Assembly (NCBI GenBank): GCA_020636895.1
Contig: JACJWZ010000002.1
Location: 124,001-188,000 of the forward strand
DNA length: 64,000 nt
From: Thermoleophilales bacterium
GTDB taxonomy: Bacteria > Actinomycetota > Thermoleophilia > Solirubrobacterales > 70-9
Direction of reading: 5' to 3'
The position numbers and the translations under genes were made by a program. The notes under the pieces were generated by a model that was not told the origin of the DNA, ran no database searches, and saw only the letters and a program-made list of their open reading frames with translations. Positions 1 through 7,950 of the stretch are shown piece after piece; the stretch's first letter is position 1, and every line of letters begins with the position of its first letter.

Positions 1-1
1 G

Positions 2-322
2 GACCCCGCGGTGAAGCGGATGGCGATCGGCGTCCCCGATCACGACCTCGCCCACGCGGAGTTCGAGGGCGAGCTCGGGGACGGCGCGGTGCGGATCTGG
101 GACCGCGGCGGCTACGAGCAGGGCGGCCGGGTTCCCTGGCCGGAGGCGATCGACCGCGGCCACGCCGTCTTCGTTCTCCACGGAGAACGGCTCCGCGGCG
201 GCTTCGCGCTGCAGCGCACCCGGGGCGGCGACAAGCCGCAGTGGCTGCTGATCAAGCGCCGCGACGACGAAGCCCGGCCGGGCTCCGACGTCGTCGCCGA
301 GGCCGAGGCGGCCGGGACCTAA
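2..322 (+). CDS. ligD: LigD 3'-phosphoesterase domain, C-terminal part (5' end cut by window)
   Basis: The reading frame is open from the window edge to a TAA, so only the last ~107 residues are visible. The segment VPDHDLAHAEFEGELGDG followed by VRIWDRGGYE matches the 3'-phosphoesterase (PE) domain of the bacterial NHEJ protein LigD, which trims 3' ends before ligation. The closing KPQWLLIKRRDDEA is also typical of this domain. Whether it was a stand-alone PE protein or part of a full LigD cannot be seen. Its stop overlaps the stop of the convergent alkyltransferase gene by two bases. The truncation is a window artefact, not evidence of a pseudogene. Confidence 0.8.
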   Translation, partial: DPAVKRMAIGVPDHDLAHAEFEGELGDGAVRIWDRGGYEQGGRVPWPEAIDRGHAVFVLHGERLRGGFALQRTRGGDKPQWLLIKRRDDEARPGSDVVAEAEAAGT

Positions 323-912
323 CGGCCCCCCGCCTCCAGCTCGAGCAGGGTCACCTTCGCCTCGCGGCCGCCGCGATAGTTGCCGATCTCGCCGTCGGAG
401 CGCAGCACCCGGTGGCAGGGGATCAGGATCGGGATCGGGTTGGTCGCGAGCGCCGTCCCCGCGGCGCGGACCGCCGCCGGGCTCCCGGCCGCCGTGGCGA
501 CCGAGGTGTAGGTCCCGGTCTCGCCGTAGGGGATCGCCGCCGTCGCCTCGAGCACCCCGCGGCGGAAGCCGTTGGTGAGCCGCCAGTCCAGGTCGACCCC
601 GAAGTGCCGCCGGTTACCTGCGAAGTACTCGTCGAGCTGATGCCGCGCGTCGGCGAGGGCTGGGCGCGATGCCCGCAGAACCCGCGGCGACACGCGCGCG
701 GCGAGCTCGGCGAGCACCTCGTCCTCGTCCTCGGAGGGCAGCCCGAGCCGGGCGACTCCGTCGGCCGTCGCCGCGATCAGGAGCCCACCCAGCGGCGATT
801 CGTGCCGCTCCACGGCGACGTCGAGGAGTCCCTCGCGCTCGGCGCGGGAGGCGAGCCGGGCGCGGATCGCATCCCAGTCGGGGTCAGTTGGTGTCGAACG
901 ATCCGAGCTCAT
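319..912 (-). CDS. ogt: Methylated-DNA--protein-cysteine methyltransferase
   Basis: 197 residues from the ATG at 912. The protein should repair O6-alkylguanine by irreversible transfer of the alkyl group to its own cysteine. The active-site motif PCHR is at residues 165-168 (Cys166) in the context ILIPCHRVLRSDG, and the helix-turn-helix element with YGETGTYTSVA precedes it at about 129-140. An N-terminal region of ~80 residues with weaker similarity matches the ribonuclease-like domain of the family. A longer open frame exists upstream, but its translation there is arginine-rich and overlaps the sigma gene, so I chose 912. The start lies one base after the stop of the upstream sigma gene, indicating translational coupling. 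Confidence 0.93.
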   Translation of the reverse strand: MSSDRSTPTDPDWDAIRARLASRAEREGLLDVAVERHESPLGGLLIAATADGVARLGLPSEDEDEVLAELAARVSPRVLRASRPALADARHQLDEYFAGNRRHFGVDLDWRLTNGFRRGVLEATAAIPYGETGTYTSVATAAGSPAAVRAAGTALATNPIPILIPCHRVLRSDGEIGNYRGGREAKVTLLELEAGGR

Positions 913-913
913 C

Positions 914-1468
914 TCAGTCGTGGGACGCTCCGCCCGCAGGCTCCGTGAGATCGCCGACCCCGTCCACCCCGCCGACCCCGTCCACACGCAACCTGCGCAG
1001 GCCCTCGAAGACGTTCCGTCGCGCCGCCTCCGCGCTCGTGCCCATCGCCTCGCCGATCTCGGCGTGCGAGAGGTCGGCGATGAAGCGCAGACCGACGGCC
1101 TCGCGCTGCTTCGGCGGCAGGGCCGCGACCGCTGTCCACACTTCGCGGTCGTACTCCGGGGGCGGAAGCGGTGGGCTGGCCGCGTCAATGGCGCCGCCGG
1201 GGTCTCCGATCGGCCGCGGCGCCCGAGCGGCTGAACGGCCGGCGTCGATCACCTTCCGCGCCGCGATCGCGAACAGCCACGATCCCGCCGCGTCGGGCTC
1301 GCGCAGCTCGGGGTAGGCCCGCAGCGCCGCGATCATCGTCTCCTGGAAGACGTCCTCTCCCCCGCTCCCGGCTCGGCTTACGCAGAAGCGCAGCAGGCCG
1401 GGGCCGTGCTCCGCGACGATCCGCTCGAAAGGCGGCAGCGAGTCGGGTGTCCGGCGGTTCCTGCTCAT
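914..1468 (-). CDS. ECF-type RNA polymerase sigma factor
   Basis: 184 residues from the ATG at 1468. Region 2 is visible as FCVSRAGSGGEDVFQETMIA followed by GSWLFAIAARKVID; region 4 is visible as LPPKQREAVGLRFI and LSHAEIGEAMGTSAEAARRN, a clear helix-turn-helix. The gene directly precedes the alkyltransferase in a two-gene unit. The arrangement suggests an alkylation- or stress-responsive regulator, but no anti-sigma gene adjoins it. The upstream part of the open frame (to 1579) is rejected because it lacks family similarity and would run into the divergent promoter at 1559-1564. Confidence 0.88.
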   Translation of the reverse strand: MSRNRRTPDSLPPFERIVAEHGPGLLRFCVSRAGSGGEDVFQETMIAALRAYPELREPDAAGSWLFAIAARKVIDAGRSAARAPRPIGDPGGAIDAASPPLPPPEYDREVWTAVAALPPKQREAVGLRFIADLSHAEIGEAMGTSAEAARRNVFEGLRRLRVDGVGGVDGVGDLTEPAGGASHD

Positions 1469-1558
1469 CGCTCGCGTCGGTGCAACCTCGCAGGTTGGAC
1501 GCGCCAGAGCACCGCGACGTGAGACGCCCGGCCCGCGAGTACGTCTGAGCTCACTGGT

Positions 1559-1564
1559 TAGGAT
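1559..1564 (+). promoter_or_regulatory. -10 box TAGGAT placed 6 nt before a GTG start
   Basis: TAGGAT matches TANNNT and ends six bases before the GTG at 1571, the spacing expected when transcription starts on the start codon (leaderless mRNA). No Shine-Dalgarno sequence fits in between. No convincing -35 is seen. Confidence 0.5.
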
Positions 1565-1570
1565 CGCGCC

Positions 1571-1909
1571 GTGCTGCAAGCGCTGCGCAAGACCTCACGC
1601 CGCGTCCTCGTCCTGGTCGTGCTGTCAGCCCTGCTCTCGCTGCTCCACACGATCAACCACGACGCGCTGATCGGCTCCCATCACGAGGACGGCGACCTCG
1701 CAGGATCGACCATCGAGTTGATCGTCACGACAGCAATGGCGCTGCTCGGAACGGTCGCCATCATCGGCGGCACCGTCCTCATGAAGCGAATGCAGGGAGC
1801 CGGCCGGCTCCTCACGCTCGCATCAACCGCCGTGGACCCGCAGCGGATCCATCCGACCGCACGGGCCGGGCCGACCATCCCCCTTCTCCTCTCCGTAGTT
1901 CGACGCTGA
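1571..1909 (+). CDS. Small membrane protein of unknown function
   Basis: 112 residues from GTG. Two hydrophobic segments are visible: residues ~12-27 (VLVLVVLSALLSLLHT) and ~50-69 (LIVTTAMALLGTVAIIGG), separated by a histidine- and acid-containing stretch (NHDALIGSHHEDGD). The C-terminal 30 residues are basic and proline-rich. I do not recognise a family. It is divergent from the sigma-alkyltransferase pair and is followed by a methyltransferase gene on the same strand. The -10-like box directly upstream supports expression, but codon pattern and lack of recognisable homology leave some doubt. Confidence 0.5.
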   Translation: MLQALRKTSRRVLVLVVLSALLSLLHTINHDALIGSHHEDGDLAGSTIELIVTTAMALLGTVAIIGGTVLMKRMQGAGRLLTLASTAVDPQRIHPTARAGPTIPLLLSVVRR

Positions 1910-1999
1910 GCGCCGCCGCCGGGCGCGCCCGCGCTCGCCCCTGTCCGGACGCGGGTGCGTCCGAATGCGATCGAAGCGAGAGGAAGAGAGAGGAAGAAG

Positions 2000-2821
2000 A
2001 TGGCGAACGCGAACGAGGCGACGGCGCTCAGTCCGAGCCGCCTGAGGATCCTGAGCGAGAAGCTGGCCGCCGGGAAAGGCCTGCACGGCAAGCTGAGCGT
2101 CGTCCGGGCCCTGACAAAGGAGCGCTGGAGCGCGAACGGGCACCGGGACGTCATTGCGGTGCCGATGGCGAAGCTCAACGGTGAGCGGATCTACATCCGG
2201 CCGCAGACCACGGACCTGTCGAACGCGGTGAACTACCTGAAGCACGGAATCCATCGACCGCCACCCTCCGTCGGCGATCCGCGGCGGATCGTGGAGCTCG
2301 GGACCAACATGGGGGCTGGGCTCACCGCGCTGGCGCTCGAGCACCCGGAAGCGCAGCTCGTCGGGATCGAACCGGACGAGGGCAATTTCGCCGTCGCCGC
2401 TCTCAACACGGCCAGGTTCGGCGACCGCGTACGACTCGTCAGGGGAGCGATATGGGACCACGAGGCGGATCTGGTGTTCGATCCCGAGATCGAAGCCGGA
2501 GAGCACGGCATCGCTGTGCGGGATACGGGCCCGGCGGACGAAGGCACCCGGCGCCTGCGCGGGCTGACCCTCGACGCGTTCGTCGACCTCGCGTTCCCCG
2601 GTGAGGAGATCGACTACATGCACGTCACCATCGAGGGCAGTGAGCCGCGCGTCTTCGCTGCGGGAGGTGCCTGGCCGGACCGCGTCCGCTCGCTGCGCGT
2701 GGAAGCGCATCCCTACTTCGGGTACCCGGTCGGGGAGTGCGTCGCGCAGCTGGAGTCGCTCGGCTATCGAGCCGAACCGGCGCCGTCTCCCCCCGACAAG
2801 TGGGTGTTCGCGACGCGATGA
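2000..2821 (+). CDS. FkbM-family SAM-dependent methyltransferase
   Basis: 273 residues from the ATG at 2000, preceded by a purine-rich ribosome-binding stretch (GAGAGGAAGAAG). The SAM-binding motif I is VELGTNMGAGLTALALE, followed by QLVGIEPDEGNFAVAALN, where the acidic residue after the second strand should bind the ribose. The C-terminal part RGLTLDAFVDLAFPGEEIDYMHVTIEGSE resembles the FkbM pattern 'lDxl...iDllKiDiEGaE'. FkbM-type enzymes usually O-methylate sugars or other small molecules; the substrate here cannot be told. The gene stands between unrelated genes with no obvious operon partner. Confidence 0.8.
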   Translation: MANANEATALSPSRLRILSEKLAAGKGLHGKLSVVRALTKERWSANGHRDVIAVPMAKLNGERIYIRPQTTDLSNAVNYLKHGIHRPPPSVGDPRRIVELGTNMGAGLTALALEHPEAQLVGIEPDEGNFAVAALNTARFGDRVRLVRGAIWDHEADLVFDPEIEAGEHGIAVRDTGPADEGTRRLRGLTLDAFVDLAFPGEEIDYMHVTIEGSEPRVFAAGGAWPDRVRSLRVEAHPYFGYPVGECVAQLESLGYRAEPAPSPPDKWVFATR

Positions 2822-2851
2822 GCGAGCAAAGCGGCGGGAGCCGCCCGCCGG

Positions 2852-4570
2852 CTACCTGGCCGGACGGACCCGGAACGACCCGCGCATGAAGGGGTGGAGC
2901 CGGCAGAAGTAGGTGTAGGTGGTGCCGCGCTTGAACTTCTTCCCCTTGCGCCGCCCGGGGAGGTTCCAGAGCTGCGGCGTCGTGTACGTGTTGGAGCCAG
3001 TCGTAACGTTCGCGTTGATCGGCGCGGCGTAGCCGAGCTGACCGGAGTCGAAGTCCACCTTGCCGTCAGCGAGCGGGAAGCCGATCCCGGTGCCGCCGGT
3101 GCAGGGGGCACGGCAGGCGGTGATTGTGTGCCAGACCTGGTCGAGCTCGGGCTGGCCGAAGAGCGCGTCCTGGTTCGTGAAGCTGACCGTCCCGCCCGGG
3201 CGGATCACCGGCGGGCGCATCAGCCTGCCGGGGAACCCGGACACGGCCGAGAAGCCGCCGTTCTCGAAGACGAAGCTGTCGATGTCGATCCCGGTGGACG
3301 GGAGGCGGCGGTTGCTGCGGAGCTTGCGCGGGTCCTTGAGCTTGAGCTCCTTGCGCGCGGGGGTGTCGATGTTCTCTGGGAGCCGACCGTGCGTGAGCGC
3401 GCCGCCCTTGTCGAGCAGCGCCTTCACCGCGGCGGGGTTCGCGAACGGATCGATCGCGTTGGGATCGGCATTCGGGGTCCACCCGACCGACATGATCCCC
3501 ATCCCCTCGTACCAGGACGCCTTGCTGACATCGTAGGTCGCGCTGATCGAGATCGTGTCGCCGGGCTCGAGGTGGATCCGCCAATCGCGATCGGCGACCG
3601 TCATCGCGACGTCCCAACTCACCGCACCCGCGGGCTCGTAGTAGTGGGCGTCGGAGCGGAAGATCTCCATCGTCTCCGATGGATCGTCGCCGTCGATGCT
3701 GCCGGGGTCCGGGCCGTCGCGGGAGACCTTGAGGTCGACGTGGGTGCCGCCCGGGTGCAGGTGCCCGCCCGCGGTCAGCAGCGTGATCCCGTTCGTCTGG
3801 CTGGCCGGGACGGTCCAGTCCTTCTGGCTGCTGATCTTCGCCGCCTCCGCGTAGCTCGGGGCGGTGGGATCGGTGGTCGAGACGTCGTCGGGGAAGGTGA
3901 AGTTGCCGTCGTGATCGGCGTCGTAGGAGCGCAGGGAGTCGAAGACCGGGTAGGCGCCGCCGTTGGCGACGTCCATGAACACGCCGCGGATCGGGGAGAT
4001 ATCCGTCCGGGCGGGGTCGGTCTCGGGCACCCAGTCGATCTGCCAGGTCAGGTAGACCTGCCGATTCGGCTCGGCGGTCAGGTTGTGGAGCATGTGGATG
4101 AGCGTCCAGTTGGCGGTCGCCGCCATCTTCATGCCGTAGCCCTGGGGGAACGTCGCGATCGTCTTCTCCTCACCCGCGGCGAGGACGCCACCGCTCGGCG
4201 GGCGCCAGACGACGTGGTGCAGGTGCAGGTCCCAGACCGCCGGCGTTGTCAGGCTTCCGTCGGGATGGATCTCCTCCATGCTCGGCTTGAAGCGGGTGAT
4301 GTAGCCCTGCGCCGTCGAGCCCGCGGCGAAGATGCTTGTGTCGCCAGGACCGCTGACGACCTCCGGGTTCGGGCAGGCCTTGGTCAGCGTGACCTGATTC
4401 AGGTTCTGGCCCGGCTGCAAAGTGATCGCATCGGTGCGGCAGTTGAAGGTCGTCATCCCCGGGTACGTCGCCGGCTGCAGGATCGGCGGCTCCGCACCCG
4501 CCGCAGCGGCGGGTAGGACCAGCAGGCAGGCAGCCGCGAGGCCGGCGGCGACTTGGACGAGACGACGCAC
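2852..4570 (-). CDS. Secreted copper-type protein: Nod19/monooxygenase-like domain plus C-terminal cupredoxin
   Basis: 572 residues from the GTG at 4570, which starts a good signal peptide (VRRLVQVAAGLAAACLLVLP, then AAAAGAEPP). The body carries clustered histidines like copper-binding sites: HLHH at ~116-119 and HLHPGGTH at ~270-277, plus IHMLHNLT. This resembles plant SURNod19 and, more loosely, copper type II monooxygenase folds. A DxDxDG calcium-type loop is at ~217-229. The last ~120 residues look like a plastocyanin domain: PGGTVSFTNQDA, then QVWHTITAC, ending YFCRLHPFMRGSFRV with the Cys-His-Met ligands in order. It acts outside the cell; substrate unknown. The domain fusion is inferred from motifs only. 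Confidence 0.65.
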   Translation of the reverse strand: MRRLVQVAAGLAAACLLVLPAAAAGAEPPILQPATYPGMTTFNCRTDAITLQPGQNLNQVTLTKACPNPEVVSGPGDTSIFAAGSTAQGYITRFKPSMEEIHPDGSLTTPAVWDLHLHHVVWRPPSGGVLAAGEEKTIATFPQGYGMKMAATANWTLIHMLHNLTAEPNRQVYLTWQIDWVPETDPARTDISPIRGVFMDVANGGAYPVFDSLRSYDADHDGNFTFPDDVSTTDPTAPSYAEAAKISSQKDWTVPASQTNGITLLTAGGHLHPGGTHVDLKVSRDGPDPGSIDGDDPSETMEIFRSDAHYYEPAGAVSWDVAMTVADRDWRIHLEPGDTISISATYDVSKASWYEGMGIMSVGWTPNADPNAIDPFANPAAVKALLDKGGALTHGRLPENIDTPARKELKLKDPRKLRSNRRLPSTGIDIDSFVFENGGFSAVSGFPGRLMRPPVIRPGGTVSFTNQDALFGQPELDQVWHTITACRAPCTGGTGIGFPLADGKVDFDSGQLGYAAPINANVTTGSNTYTTPQLWNLPGRRKGKKFKRGTTYTYFCRLHPFMRGSFRVRPAR

Positions 4571-4625
4571 GACTTGATTGTTATGGATCAGAGCGCCGCC
4601 GTCCAGCGACAACCGAAGGTGCCTG

Positions 4626-6098
4626 CTACGAGCAGGCACCTCCCGGGGTCACGGTGACGCTGACCGACTTCGCCTTGCCTCGCTTGCGCAGCTTCAGCCG
4701 CTGGGCGCACGGCTTCGATGCCACCTTGGCGCCCTTGACCTTCACGGTGTACCCCTCCGGGTAGGTCAACCGCTGAACCGCGACCACGCTGGGGAGCTTG
4801 GTCGGGTACTTGCCACCCCCTGGACGCCGCGTCTTGTACTGGAGGCTCATCACCTTCGAAGCAGGGTCGAACGAGAACTGCGTCGGCCTGCCCGCGATCG
4901 CGACCGGGTACGGGCGCGTGAGCGCGCGGAGCACCGTCTGGTTGGCAACCTCGGTCGTCGCGGGGACCGTCCCGTCGGTGACCACGTTCTCGTTGTACGC
5001 CCAGAAGATCCACGGCATCAGGCTCTGGTCGTACAGGCCCGTCAGGTAGTTCAGCTGGTCGCCGTCGTTCGTCGCGCCGAACTCGGTCAGCATCACCGGC
5101 TTGCCGTCGCGGGTCGCCGCATCGGCCGCCTGCTTGACGACGGTCGCGTCACCCTCGCGCGAAGAGGCGTAATCATGGGCCGACAGCCAGGCGCCGGTCG
5201 AGCCGGGCAACGTCGTCGGCGTGCCGAAGTTGAACTGAACGAACGGCTCGATGAAGACCGGCTGGCGCTTGGTCAGCTTCCGCGTCGCAGCGACGACCTT
5301 CTCTGCGAAGGGCACCATCAGCGACTGCTCGAGATCCGGGCAACCCGCCTCAGGGCTGAAGCACGAGACGAAGTCGGTCCCGGGCCACGGCTCGTTGAAC
5401 GCCTCGTATCCGATGACGTGCTCGTCGCTGCGGAACCTCTTCACAACCGCGGTGAGGCCGTCGATGAACCAGTCCTGAATGCCCTTGCCGGACACCTCGG
5501 AGTTCATCCAGAAGTGATCCCACGCCCGCTGCATCGCCGGGTTCAGCACGTAGTACAGGGGGAACTCGACGTCGGGGTTGTCCGCTCCGTCGTCGATCGC
5601 CCACCAGTCCGGGAAGCCGTTTCCGTTGTACTTCGGCGAGAACCCATCCTGGTGGAAATCGAGCAGCACGTAGATGCCCTTGTCCGACAGCTCGTCGACG
5701 GTCGTCGCCAGCTGATCGATGTAGTCCTGCTGGACGGCGCCGGGCGCGGGCAGCAACCCGCGGAAGTCGATGCCCAAACGGACGACGTTGAACCCGTTGT
5801 CGGCCAGCAGCGACGCGTCGTCGGAGCCGAATCCATCAGCCGCCGGGTAGTAGGGGGCGTGCTTGTAGACCTCGTTGACACCGCGGAGCTGCACGGTGCG
5901 GCCGGCGGCGTCGGTGAACCAGCGGCCGTGGCTGGAGAGCGGAGGGACCGCCCCCTTGCCGGCGCCGGCCGGAACCTGGCGCGCGGAGGTGGTCGCACCT
6001 GCGGGCACTGCGGAGACCATGGCGATCACCACACCGGCCAGCAGCGCGACTACACACGCAACCTTCCTCGTCGTCGACTTCTGCACGCAGGCTGACAT
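4626..6098 (-). CDS. Secreted GH5 glycosidase, endoglycoceramidase-like
   Basis: 490 residues with a signal peptide (hydrophobic core ~13-31, VPAGA cleavage region). The TIM-barrel shows LRGVNEVYKHAPYYP, NGFNVVRLGIDFRG, IYVLLDFHQDGFS, the acid/base glutamate in YEAFNEPWPG (Glu236) and the nucleophile in MLTEFGATND (Glu339). The HQD and early GVN motifs resemble endo-glycosylceramidases, which release the glycan from glycosphingolipids, rather than cellulases. A basic C-terminal domain (~400-490) ends with KLRKRGKAKSVSVTVTPGG, a tail style seen in other secreted proteins here. A strong Shine-Dalgarno (ACAGGAGAGAACC) precedes the ATG. Exact glycolipid substrate is unknown. Confidence 0.85.
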   Translation of the reverse strand: MSACVQKSTTRKVACVVALLAGVVIAMVSAVPAGATTSARQVPAGAGKGAVPPLSSHGRWFTDAAGRTVQLRGVNEVYKHAPYYPAADGFGSDDASLLADNGFNVVRLGIDFRGLLPAPGAVQQDYIDQLATTVDELSDKGIYVLLDFHQDGFSPKYNGNGFPDWWAIDDGADNPDVEFPLYYVLNPAMQRAWDHFWMNSEVSGKGIQDWFIDGLTAVVKRFRSDEHVIGYEAFNEPWPGTDFVSCFSPEAGCPDLEQSLMVPFAEKVVAATRKLTKRQPVFIEPFVQFNFGTPTTLPGSTGAWLSAHDYASSREGDATVVKQAADAATRDGKPVMLTEFGATNDGDQLNYLTGLYDQSLMPWIFWAYNENVVTDGTVPATTEVANQTVLRALTRPYPVAIAGRPTQFSFDPASKVMSLQYKTRRPGGGKYPTKLPSVVAVQRLTYPEGYTVKVKGAKVASKPCAQRLKLRKRGKAKSVSVTVTPGGACS

Positions 6099-6150
6099 GG
6101 TTCTCTCCTGTGAATATGGATGGTCGGCGATTCGGCTCGACCAGATCTCG

Positions 6151-6186
6151 TTCGCGAACCCACGGATCCCCCGAGAGCTTCGCGAA
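6151..6186. promoter_or_regulatory. Two TTCGCGAA palindromes upstream of the GH5 gene
   Basis: Identical 8-bp palindromes TTCGCGAA lie at 6151-6158 and 6179-6186, 28 bp apart and 53-88 bp upstream of the glycosidase start. Such pairing is typical of an operator bound by a dimeric repressor. No regulator gene adjoins. The rest of the 245-bp gap (6099-6343) holds nothing else I can identify. Confidence 0.3.
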
Positions 6187-6343
6187 AGCGGTTACTGGCC
6201 TGGGAGCCTAACCGGATTCGGGACCCGCATGCGCCACTACCCGGCGGGCGATCACTCGCTGGTGCGCCAGCGCTGAGCGAAGGCCGGGACTGGCGCCCGC
6301 TGGAGCGAGGGCGGGCCGGGAGTGGATCAGCTTTCCTGGCTGG

Positions 6344-7888
6344 CTACGCGGCTGCGGCCAGCCACTCCTCCGACCGGCTCTCGCCCGGGACGAAAGGCCA
6401 CTCCGGCTCGTAGCCGAAGACCTCGCGCAGCGGGGTCAGACCGAAGCGCTCGGAGACGATCTGGATGTGATCGGCGGTCACGAGCGCCGGGTGCGGAACG
6501 CCGCAGGAGCGCGAGAGCGCGAGGATCTCCGAGCGCAGAGCGAGCAGATAGTTGGCGGCGCGGTGGGAGTTGATGTCGGGATCGAGGCCTCGCATCAGCC
6601 ACTTGTTCTGGGTCGCCACGCCGGTCGGGCAACGACCGGTGTGGCAGCGCTGGGCCTGGATGCAGCCGATCGCCATCATCGCCTCCCGCCCGACGCTGAC
6701 CATGTCGCACCCGAGCGCGAAGGCGAACAGCGAGGAGTCGGGGAAACCGAGGCGGCCGGAGCCGATGAAGACCGTGTCCTCGGCGAGGCCCGCCCGCGCG
6801 AACGTGGCGTAGACCTGCGCGAAGCCGATCTTGAACGGGAGTGAGACGTGATCGGAGAAGCTCAGCGGCGCGGCGCCGGTGCCGCCCTCGCCACCGTCGA
6901 TCGTGACGGAATCGGGGCCGCCGCCGGTGGCGGCCATGCGCTCGGTCAGCTCCCTCCAGAAGCTCCCCTCCCCCACCGCCGACTTGATCCCCACCGGGAG
7001 CCCCGTGCCGGCGGCGATCATCTCGACGAACTCGATCAGCCCGTCGACGTCGGAGAAGGCCGAGTGGGCCGGCGGACTGACGCAGTCCTTGCCCACCTCG
7101 ACGCCACGGCAGGCTGCGATCTCCGGCGTCACCTTCCTGCCCGGCAGCAGCCCGCCGAGGCCCGGCTTGGCTCCCTGCGACAGCTTGATCTCGATCGCCC
7201 GCACCGGCCCCTTGGCAATGGACTCCTGCAGGTGCTCGAGGCTGAAGCGGCCGTCGTCGCCACGGCATCCGAAGTACCCGGTCCCGACCTGGAAGACGAG
7301 CTCACCGCCGCTGCGGTGGAAGGGCGAGAGGCCACCCTCGCCGGTGTTCTGCAGGCATCCGGCGATCTCCGCCCCGCGGTTGAGCGCCTCGATCGCCACC
7401 GGCGACAGCGCCCCGTAGCTCATCCCCGAGATGTTCACGACCGAGCGCGGCCGGAAGGCGTGGGTCCTGCCGTGGGCGGCCCCAAGGGTCTTCGCGCAGC
7501 GGATCGCGTACTCCGGCGCCGCCCCGAGCTCGCCGTCCTTCGGCTCGGGCGCCGGGAACGGCGAGTGCTTGATGATCGCCAGGGTCTCGACCGACTCCAT
7601 CTCGTCGTCGGTCCCGAAGCCGAAGACGTTGTTGCGCCCCTCCGACGACGCTCCGATCCAGCGGCGCTGGTCGCGCGAGAACGGGCGCTCCTCGTTGTTG
7701 GAGGTGACGATGTACTGACGCAGCTCCGGCCCGAACGCCTCGAGCAGGTAGCGGAAGTGCCCTACGACCGGGAAGTTCCGCAGCACCGACCGGCGGCGCT
7801 GGAGCACGTCGTAGCCGGCGAGCCCTCCGAGAGCCGCGGCGGCGGCCATGCCTATCCGGCGACTGGACGCCATGAGCGCCCTGAACAT
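6344..7888 (-). CDS. FMN-binding glutamate synthase family protein
   Basis: 514 residues. An N-terminal hydrophobic segment (~12-26) could be a membrane anchor. The body is the GltS-type FMN barrel: NISGMSYGALSPVAIEALN, NTGEGGLSPFHRSGGELVFQ, EIKLSQGAKPGLGGLLPG, TIDGGEGGTGAAPLSF. A cysteine cluster CIQAQRCHTGRCPTGVATQ matches the Fe-S ligands of the large glutamate synthase subunit. It has no glutaminase domain, so it is one of the stand-alone 'glutamate synthase-like' oxidoreductases whose true reaction is often unknown. Two ATG codons (7888 and 7873) could serve as start. It diverges from the formylglycine-generating enzyme gene with only ~60 bp between. Confidence 0.85.
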   Translation of the reverse strand: MFRALMASSRRIGMAAAAALGGLAGYDVLQRRRSVLRNFPVVGHFRYLLEAFGPELRQYIVTSNNEERPFSRDQRRWIGASSEGRNNVFGFGTDDEMESVETLAIIKHSPFPAPEPKDGELGAAPEYAIRCAKTLGAAHGRTHAFRPRSVVNISGMSYGALSPVAIEALNRGAEIAGCLQNTGEGGLSPFHRSGGELVFQVGTGYFGCRGDDGRFSLEHLQESIAKGPVRAIEIKLSQGAKPGLGGLLPGRKVTPEIAACRGVEVGKDCVSPPAHSAFSDVDGLIEFVEMIAAGTGLPVGIKSAVGEGSFWRELTERMAATGGGPDSVTIDGGEGGTGAAPLSFSDHVSLPFKIGFAQVYATFARAGLAEDTVFIGSGRLGFPDSSLFAFALGCDMVSVGREAMMAIGCIQAQRCHTGRCPTGVATQNKWLMRGLDPDINSHRAANYLLALRSEILALSRSCGVPHPALVTADHIQIVSERFGLTPLREVFGYEPEWPFVPGESRSEEWLAAAA

Positions 7889-7937
7889 ATTGCAAGTCGC
7901 GAAAGGGGCGGCCGAGCCGTCTCGCAGGCACGTTGGT

Positions 7938-7943
7938 TACCGT
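7938..7943 (+). promoter_or_regulatory. -10 box TACCGT 7 nt before the FGE start
   Basis: TACCGT fits TANNNT and stands seven bases before the GTG at 7951, arguing for that start over the TTG at 7933 and for a leaderless transcript. Confidence 0.4.
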
Positions 7944-7950
7944 CGCCGCT

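Noticed and set aside
2..322. LigD fragment as a pseudogene
   Set aside because: The frame is open to the window edge, so the missing 5' part is simply outside the window.
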